Assembly: GCA_000514715.1 (NCBI GenBank)
Contig: AZWL01000014.1
Location: 99,723-163,722 of the forward strand
Reading direction: 5' to 3'
Source of the DNA: Streptomyces sp. CNH099
GTDB taxonomy: Bacteria; Actinomycetota; Actinomycetes; Streptomycetales; Streptomycetaceae
Length of the DNA: 64,000 bases
The position numbers were made by a program, and so were the translations under genes. A model generated the notes under the pieces. It was given only the letters and a program-made list of their open reading frames with translations, searched no databases and was not told the DNA's origin. Positions 59,328 through 64,000 of the stretch are shown one piece after another. The number at the start of each line of letters is the position of its first letter. The first letter of the stretch is position 1.

Positions 59328-60154
59328 CGGACGCCGCCGCGGCGCCCACCGCCGAAGTCCGCCCACCGGACGGAACCCGTGCCACCGGCGGAGTCCGGGC
59401 GCACGCCCGCATCACCGCCGCCCCCGACGCGCGCGGCGGTACCGCGCTCCCGGAGCTGGCCGGGGACGGGCCCATCGCCCTGCGCCGGGTCCGCGCGGGC
59501 GCGGGGGAGGCGCGGGTGTGTCTGGTCGGGGCGATGGCCGGCCCGCTGGGCGGCGACCGGGTGCGGCTCGACGTACGGGTCGAGCCCGGCGCCGCCCTGC
59601 GGGTCACCAGCGCCGCCGCGACCCTGGCCCTCCCGGGCACCGCCGGCGGGCCCGCCCGCTACGACGTGTCCCTCGCCGTCGGCGACGGCGCCGAGCTGCA
59701 CTGGCTGCCCGAGCCGCTGGTCTCCGTCCGCGGCAGCCGGCTCCACGTGACGTACCGCATCGACCTCGCCCCCGCCGCGCGCCTGGTGTTCCGCGAGGAG
59801 CAGGTACTCGGCCGCACCGGCGAGCCGCCCGGCCGCCTCGTCTCACGCCTCACGGTATGCAGCGGCGGCCGCCCGCTCCTCGACCAGGCCACCGACTACG
59901 GCCCCGGCGCCCCCGCCTGGGACGGCCCCGCCGTACTCGCGGACAACCGCGCCACCGGGCAACTGCTCGTCGCCGCCCCCGGGTTCGCCGCCACCCCCGC
60001 GAAACCGCACGTCCTCGCCACCGCCCAAGCCGCGCTCACCCCCCTCCCGGGCCCCGCCGCACTCACCACCGCCGTAGCCCCCGACGCCCTACGCCTACGC
60101 ACCCTGCTCGACGAGGCCCGCACCCACACCACCGCCGCGTACGAAGCCCGCTAG
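59324..60154 (+). CDS. ureD: Urease accessory protein UreD
   Basis: This 276-residue accessory protein binds the urease apoprotein together with UreF and UreG during nickel loading. GAMAGPLGGDRVRLDVRVEPGAALRVTSAAAT (about residues 65-96) is the typical UreD core, followed by HWLPEPLVSVRGSRLHVTY and RLVFREEQVLGRTGEPPGRL. GTG 59324 overlaps the ureG stop in the GTGA arrangement; a GTG four codons upstream is possible. It is the last gene of the operon. No ureE gene was found in the operon. Confidence 0.9.
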
Positions 60155-60299
60155 CAGAACCGCCGACGCACCACCCCCAGGCGGGGCACGGCCCACCGCT
60201 TGCACCCGACCCGGTATACTGCGCCGGGTGCCCCGCCTCGTCGGGCCACCCGGGAGGACCGCCAGAAGCCGCACACGAACCCGGCTTCCCACGTTCCCC

Positions 60300-60372
60300 G
60301 CCTCCGTAGCTCAGGGGATAGAGCACCGCTCTCCTAAAGCGGGTGTCGCAGGTTCGAATCCTGCCGGGGGCA
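60300..60372 (+). tRNA. tRNA-Arg (anticodon CCT)
   Basis: The cloverleaf is complete. Acceptor GCCTCCG (60300-60306) pairs with CGGGGGC (60365-60371) with one wobble pair, and the discriminator is A. The D arm is GCTC...GAGC. The anticodon stem CCGCT/AGCGG encloses loop CTCCTAA with anticodon CCT at 60333-60335, which reads AGG. The T arm GCAGG-TTCGAAT-CCTGC is perfect. CCA is not encoded. A TATACT -10-like element lies upstream at 60215-60220. Confidence 0.95.
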
Positions 60373-60380
60373 CATCCTTG

Positions 60381-60401
60381 AACCCCGAGATCAGAGGGGT
60401 T
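60381..60401 (+). terminator. Short hairpin after the tRNA
   Basis: AACCCC (60381-60386) pairs with GGGGTT (60396-60401), directly downstream of the tRNA gene. Confidence 0.5.
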
Positions 60402-60452
60402 GCGGGGGCTCGCTCGTCCCGCCGGTCGACTTCACTTCGGTGGGGGCGGGGG

Positions 60453-61064
60453 CTACGGGGCTGTCACCCACTCGAAGCCGTCCGGGTCGGTGAAGGCGCC
60501 GGTGTCCGTGGCGATCTTCAGGCGGTGGGCGCCTGTGCCCTCGGCGGGTACGCCCGCGACCTTGGCGAGGTTCGCGCGCCGGTACAGGGAGAACGCGACC
60601 GGGCCGGCCGGGTCGGCGAACTCGACGTACTTGCGGCCGTAGCTCTTCGTCACCGCGAAGCCGCGGTCGGCGTAGAACTGCTTGCTCGCGGCCACGTCCG
60701 CTACCCCCAGCTGCAGCACGACCGACTCGACGGCGCCGGTGGCCGGGCCGGAGTCCTTCCTCGACCGGGACGCCGCCGTCCAGACCGTGCCGTCCGGGGC
60801 GCTGACCGCTCCGCCGTAGCCCCACAGGGACTTCTTGGCCGGCTTCAGGGTCGTCGCGCCGGCCGCGACGGCGCTGTCCACGATCGCGTTGACATCGGCC
60901 GGCCGGGCGACGACGAGCGACATCGTGAAGCCGCGGAAGCCGGTGGTCGGCTCCGCCGACTCCGCCACCCGCACCCGGTCCCCGACGTCGAGCGCGGCGG
61001 AGTAGAACCGGCCCGCGGCGTCGGGGTCGGCCGCCTCGATGGTGACGTGCTGGATGAGGGGCAT
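60453..61064 (-). CDS. VOC-superfamily (glyoxalase-like) protein
   Basis: This 203-residue protein consists of two vicinal-oxygen-chelate repeats. The first starts IQHVTIEAADPDAAGRFYSAALDVG (residues 4-28) and the second VESVVLQLGVADVAASKQFYADRGF (about 113-137); each is the typical beta-alpha-beta start of a VOC module. FTDPDGFEWVTAP at the end provides the usual final strand. Relatives are glyoxalases, dioxygenases and antibiotic-binding proteins; nothing here fixes the substrate. ATG 61064 is supported by the family start. Confidence 0.85.
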   Translation of the reverse strand: MPLIQHVTIEAADPDAAGRFYSAALDVGDRVRVAESAEPTTGFRGFTMSLVVARPADVNAIVDSAVAAGATTLKPAKKSLWGYGGAVSAPDGTVWTAASRSRKDSGPATGAVESVVLQLGVADVAASKQFYADRGFAVTKSYGRKYVEFADPAGPVAFSLYRRANLAKVAGVPAEGTGAHRLKIATDTGAFTDPDGFEWVTAP

Positions 61065-61171
61065 GGCGACGATGGTAGGGGCGGCGGCCGGGGAGCCGGC
61101 GGCATCCGGGCGCGGTGCGCGCGTTGGGCGGGCGGCTTCCGCGCGTTGGGGCCCCGGCCGGCACCGTGCCG

Positions 61172-61753
61172 TTACGCCGCCCTCTCGTCCGACGGGAGTA
61201 TCGCCGCCGCCGTCTCGCGTGCGTACAGCGCCGGGGCGCGGCTGTGGGAGATGGCGGCGCAGGTGAGGGAGCCGGCGTAGAGGACGAGGCAGCGGTTGGT
61301 CACGGCGTCCGGGTCGGGGGTGCCCGTGGCGGCGATCAGGTCGCGGAGGTACGCGCCCACGGCGCGCTGGTGGTCGTGGACCGCGGCGGCGGCGCGGGCG
61401 CTCTCCGCGCCGACCTCGTTGAAGGCGTTCGTGAACGGGCAGCCGCGGAAGCCCGGCTCGCCGAACCACCAGTGCAGCCAGTCGAAGACCGCCAGCACCC
61501 GCTCCCGCGGGCGCCCGGTTGCCTCCCCGGCGACGTACTCCGCGAGCGCCCCGCGCAGCCGCCGGTCGCGGTCGCGGAGGTACGCCTCGACCAGCTCGTC
61601 CTTGGAGGCGTAGCAGCGGTAGAGGCGTTTGAGGGAGACGCCCGCGGCGTCGCGGATACGGTCCATGCCGACCGCGCGGATGCCGTGGGTGTAGAAGAGT
61701 TCGCCGGCCGCTTCGAGCACGCGCTCCCGGGCGGCCTCGTTGTCCGCGTCCAT
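61172..61753 (-). CDS. TetR-family regulator of the divergent SDR gene
   Basis: This 193-residue repressor has its HTH at about residues 8-54 (RERVLEAAGELFYTHGIRAVG, IRDAAGVSLKRLYRCYASKDELV). The C-terminal domain contains WLHWWFGEPGFRGCPFTNAFNE, the TetR_C pattern with a Cys that is common in regulators of short-chain dehydrogenases. ATG 61753 follows GGAGCAGGGG; the longer frame adds non-conserved residues. Two GAGAACG-N2-CGTTCTC-like sites in the promoter region (61878-61893, 61912-61927) are the likely operators. Confidence 0.88.
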   Translation of the reverse strand: MDADNEAARERVLEAAGELFYTHGIRAVGMDRIRDAAGVSLKRLYRCYASKDELVEAYLRDRDRRLRGALAEYVAGEATGRPRERVLAVFDWLHWWFGEPGFRGCPFTNAFNEVGAESARAAAAVHDHQRAVGAYLRDLIAATGTPDPDAVTNRCLVLYAGSLTCAAISHSRAPALYARETAAAILPSDERAA

Positions 61754-61877
61754 GTCCCCTGCTCCGTTCGCCCGCGTTCCCGCCGCCACGCCGCTACGCC
61801 GCCACACCGCCTCGCCGCACGTCGGTGACAACGTACCGGCGCTGTCCCGATCCGGTCCCGGCGGAGTCCCGCCGCTT

Positions 61878-61927
61878 GAGAACGACCGTTCTCCACATTA
61901 CTGTCTGCTGCGAGAACGGTCGTTCCC
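61878..61927. promoter_or_regulatory. Two TetR operators between divergent genes
   Basis: GAGAACGACCGTTCTC (61878-61893) is a 7-2-7 inverted repeat and GAGAACGGTCGTTCCC (61912-61927) is a second copy with one changed base, 34 bases apart. TACTGT between them is a possible -10. Confidence 0.8.
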
Positions 61928-62052
61928 CGGCCGTTCCACACCGTCGGTGCCGGCGGGCCCGGAACAGGGGACCGGGCCGGCGGGCACCGGCGGCACTCCC
62001 GGCCCGTGCCGGGTTTGCGTTGGAGTGTCCTCCAGGTCGTAGCGTCCGCGGC

Positions 62053-63069
62053 ATGACGCACTCGACCACTCCGCAGCAGCGCACCGGCTCCGGCTTCGAC
62101 GCCCGGAGCACCACCGCCGACGTCCTGCGCGGCGTCGACCTCAGCGGCCGGCTCGCCGTCGTCACCGGCGGCTACGTCGGCCTGGGGCTGGAGACGACCC
62201 GCGCGTTCGTACGGGCCGGGGCCCGCGTCGTCGTACCCGCCCGGCGGCGTGACGCCGCCGAGAAGGCGCTCGACGGCCTCGCCGCCCCCGAAGGCCCCGG
62301 CGGCGTCGAGATCGACGAGCTGGACCTCGCCGACCAGGACAGCATCCGCCGCTTCGCCGACCGCTTCCTCGACTCCGGCCGCTCCCTCGACCTCCTCGTC
62401 AACAACGCCGGCGTCATGGCCAGCCCCGAAACCCGCGTCGGACCCGCGGGCTGGGAGGGGCAGTTCGCCGTCAACCACCTCGGCCACCACGCCCTCGCCG
62501 GCCGCCTCCACCCCGCCCTCGTCCGCGACGGCGGCGCCCGCGTCGTCGCCCTGTCCTCCCGCGGCCACCACCTCTCCGGCATCCGCTGGCACGACCCGCA
62601 CTTCCGCGCCGAGCCGTACGACAAGTGGGCGGCCTACGGCCAGTCGAAGACCGCCAACGCGCTCTTCGCCGTCCACCTCGACGCCCTCGGCCGGGACTCC
62701 GGCGTACGGGCCTTCAGCGTGCACCCCGGGATGATCCTCACCGAACTCGCCCGCCACGTCCCGCGCGAGGAGCAGATCGCGCAGGGCTGGATCGACGCGG
62801 ACGGCAACCTCAGCGGCGCCTTCAAGACCCCCGAGCAGGGCGCGGCCACGCAGGTGTGGGCGGCGACCTCGCCGCGGCTGGCCGGCCTGGGCGGCGTGTA
62901 CTGCGAGGACTGCGAGGTCGCCGAGCCCGCAGGCCCCGGCGGCGCGCAGGAAATGCGGCCGGGCGTACGGGACCACGCCGCCGACCCGGACCAGGCCGCC
63001 CGGCTGTGGGCGCTGTCGGCGGAGCTGACCGGCGTCGACCCCTTCGGCGCCGCACCCGGCCGGGGCTGA
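62053..63069 (+). CDS. Short-chain dehydrogenase/reductase
   Basis: This 338-residue NAD(P)-dependent oxidoreductase is of the retinol-dehydrogenase/WW-oxidoreductase-like SDR type. The coenzyme site is VVTGGYVGLGLETTRAF (about residues 36-52), DLLVNNAGVMASPETR (about 113-128) is the NAG motif, VVALSSRGHHLSG holds the catalytic Ser and YGQSKTANALFAVHL (about 195-209) the Tyr and Lys. VHPGMILTELARH follows. The substrate is unknown. ATG 62053 is close to the two TetR operators, so the divergent regulator most likely represses it. Confidence 0.9.
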   Translation: MTHSTTPQQRTGSGFDARSTTADVLRGVDLSGRLAVVTGGYVGLGLETTRAFVRAGARVVVPARRRDAAEKALDGLAAPEGPGGVEIDELDLADQDSIRRFADRFLDSGRSLDLLVNNAGVMASPETRVGPAGWEGQFAVNHLGHHALAGRLHPALVRDGGARVVALSSRGHHLSGIRWHDPHFRAEPYDKWAAYGQSKTANALFAVHLDALGRDSGVRAFSVHPGMILTELARHVPREEQIAQGWIDADGNLSGAFKTPEQGAATQVWAATSPRLAGLGGVYCEDCEVAEPAGPGGAQEMRPGVRDHAADPDQAARLWALSAELTGVDPFGAAPGRG

Positions 63070-63139
63070 CCCGCCCGGCAACCCCCGGACTGCTCCCCCG
63101 GGCTGCTCCCCCGTCGCGCGGAGAGCGCGCGTGCCGGTG

Positions 63140-63178
63140 CGCCGACGGGCCCGCGGCGCGCTCGCGGCCCCGTCGGCG
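63140..63178. terminator. Bidirectional hairpin between SDR and secreted-protein genes
   Basis: CGCCGACGGG (63140-63149) pairs perfectly with CCCGTCGGCG (63169-63178) between two convergent genes. Confidence 0.7.
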
Positions 63179-63196
63179 TACGCGCGAAGAACCCCG

Positions 63197-63739
63197 TCAG
63201 CAGCGCTTCTCGGACGCGGCCTGGGCGGGCAGCGGAACGCCCTCGGGGCGCAGCGAGCCGACGGCGGCCGTGCAGTCGCTCACCGTGTCGGTGCCCGGCG
63301 TCCAGACCTCCTGCTGATCCGTGTCGGTGGCGCCGGTCCTGCCGAGCACCTTGTCCTGGTCGTAGCTGAACACGCCGAGGGTCAGGTCGTACGGCGTCGC
63401 GGTCCTGCGGAAGCTGTCCCACACCCACAGGTAGCCGTAGTTCTCCTTGCACTCCGGCGAGTAGAACTGCTTGACGGAGGCGATGGTCGCGCCGCCGCGC
63501 TTGATGTAGCCGGTGGCGCCGATCTGGTACGCGTCGTCGCAGACCCCGGCGGCCCGGGCGCGCTTGCTCTCGGGGTTGCCCCGGGCCGTCGGGGCCGTGT
63601 CCTGGGCGGCGGCCCGGTCGCTCTTGCCGGCGGGCGACGGCGCGGGGCCGCTGCCCGCGTACGCGGCGCCGGCGGGCGTGAGGACCAGCGCGGCGGCGGC
63701 GACGGCCAGAGCGAACTTCCTGAGTCGGGTGGAACGCAT
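63197..63739 (-). CDS. Secreted DUF2690-like protein
   Basis: This is a 180-residue exported protein. Residues 1-28 form a signal peptide (RKFALAVAAAALVLTPAGAAYA). The mature region has VCDDAYQIGATGYIKRGG and FYSPECKENYGYLWVWDSF, a pair of cysteine-containing motifs close to the DUF2690 pattern of Streptomyces secreted proteins, and two further cysteines near the end that could form a disulfide. Function is unknown. ATG 63739 has AGGGAG upstream. Confidence 0.7.
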   Translation of the reverse strand: MRSTRLRKFALAVAAAALVLTPAGAAYAGSGPAPSPAGKSDRAAAQDTAPTARGNPESKRARAAGVCDDAYQIGATGYIKRGGATIASVKQFYSPECKENYGYLWVWDSFRRTATPYDLTLGVFSYDQDKVLGRTGATDTDQQEVWTPGTDTVSDCTAAVGSLRPEGVPLPAQAASEKRC

Positions 63740-63943
63740 AGCTGTACTCCCTTTTCTGGACACAGAGGGATTTCAGAAGCATACGGCTCATGCCCCGGAT
63801 ACCCGGTAAGACCCGTGACGCGGCTGGGAGGTTGTAGGAGCCACCGGCGCGAAACCAGCCATCTCCGGGAGGGGGCGCGCGACGCGCAACGGGGCGCGGG
63901 GGCGGGCGCGCAGGCGGGGGCAGGCGGGGGCGGCGCAGCGGTG
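63740..63943. other. Intergenic region at the window end
   Basis: About 200 bases follow the start of the secreted-protein gene. A G-rich stretch at 63885-63935 contains CAGGCGGGGG twice in tandem. No gene is supported here. Confidence 0.4.
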
Positions 63944-64000
63944 TCAGGCGTAGATGTCCACGTGGACGATGAGGTCGCCGCGGCCTTCGTTCCTGAGCCG
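63944..64000 (-). CDS. 3' end of an unidentified gene
   Basis: The last 18 codons of a minus-strand frame run in from the window edge and end at TGA (63944-63946). They read RLRNEGRGDLIVHVDIYA. GRGDLIVHV resembles the substrate-binding domain of DnaJ-type proteins, but 18 residues are too few to assign a family. Confidence 0.45.
   Translation of the reverse strand, partial: RLRNEGRGDLIVHVDIYA

Noticed and set aside
60300..60372. tRNA gene as an integration site of a mobile element
   Set aside because: No repeat of the tRNA 3' end and no integrase gene were found on either side within the window.
60228..61280. Plus-strand frame across the tRNA and VOC gene
   Set aside because: It overlaps a complete tRNA and runs opposite a VOC gene with clear motifs.

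Overview
The window reads as a chromosomal segment of a Streptomyces or close relative. Base composition is very GC-rich with strong third-position bias, GTG and TTG starts are common, and Leu-TTA codons are almost absent. It carries a group 2 sigma factor of the HrdD type, a complete single mce operon, urease genes in the order ABCFGD, and typical small actinobacterial genes (DUF2510, SCP2, a DUF2690-like secreted protein). No insertion sequence, CRISPR array, rRNA or convincing prophage was seen. Annotation rests on reading alone; no database search was run.

Region 1 (1-16.2 kb) is a mixed housekeeping and stress stretch. It holds an MFS exporter cut by the window start, an FmdB-type zinc ribbon gene under a CIRCE operator, 5'-methylthioadenosine phosphorylase, a SAF/CpaB-like protein, MscL, a 52-residue conserved-looking protein, a P1 (DmpA-type) peptidase, a DHFR-like reductase, an ArsR-type regulator with an NAD(P)H oxidoreductase, an ECF sigma factor with a SnoaL tail facing a DoxX protein, hrdD with a sigma-R-type promoter, a questin-oxidase-like protein, a LigB/DODA-type dioxygenase, a DHA2 exporter with its TetR regulator, and an OsmC protein.

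Region 2 (16.2-37.4 kb) is a lipid-uptake region. A minus-strand operon runs from the Mkl ATPase through two YrbE permeases and six Mce proteins to four Mce-associated membrane proteins and a MltB-like lytic transglycosylase. Three secreted proteins of unknown function and two tandem PucR-like regulators follow. The control regions before the mce operon and before the first PucR gene share a homologous ~90-bp block and an 18-bp motif, which suggests one regulon.

Region 3 (37.4-45.8 kb) is fatty-acid metabolism: an SCP2 protein, a TetR regulator, a MaoC hydratase, a FabG4-type reductase, a thiolase and a long-chain acyl-CoA ligase. Arrays of TTACTC/GAGTAA half-sites at 8-bp spacing sit before the TetR gene and between the reductase and the thiolase, so the regulator can be matched to its likely targets. 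A DUF2510 protein closes the region.

Region 4 (45.9-55.2 kb) is a compact biosynthetic cluster that I do not recognise: a BldC-like HTH protein with a Cys-rich partner, a class II (DxDD) terpene cyclase, an acyl-adenylating enzyme, an O-methyltransferase, a four-helix membrane protein, a SnoaL-like protein and two ABBA aromatic prenyltransferases. Five of these genes carry the rare TTA codon, pointing to bldA control. Together they suggest a prenylated aromatic or cyclised meroterpenoid product.

Region 5 (55.4-64 kb) contains urease (ureABCFGD), tRNA-Arg(CCU), a VOC protein, a TetR-SDR divergent pair with two operators, a secreted DUF2690-like protein and the 3' end of one further gene.
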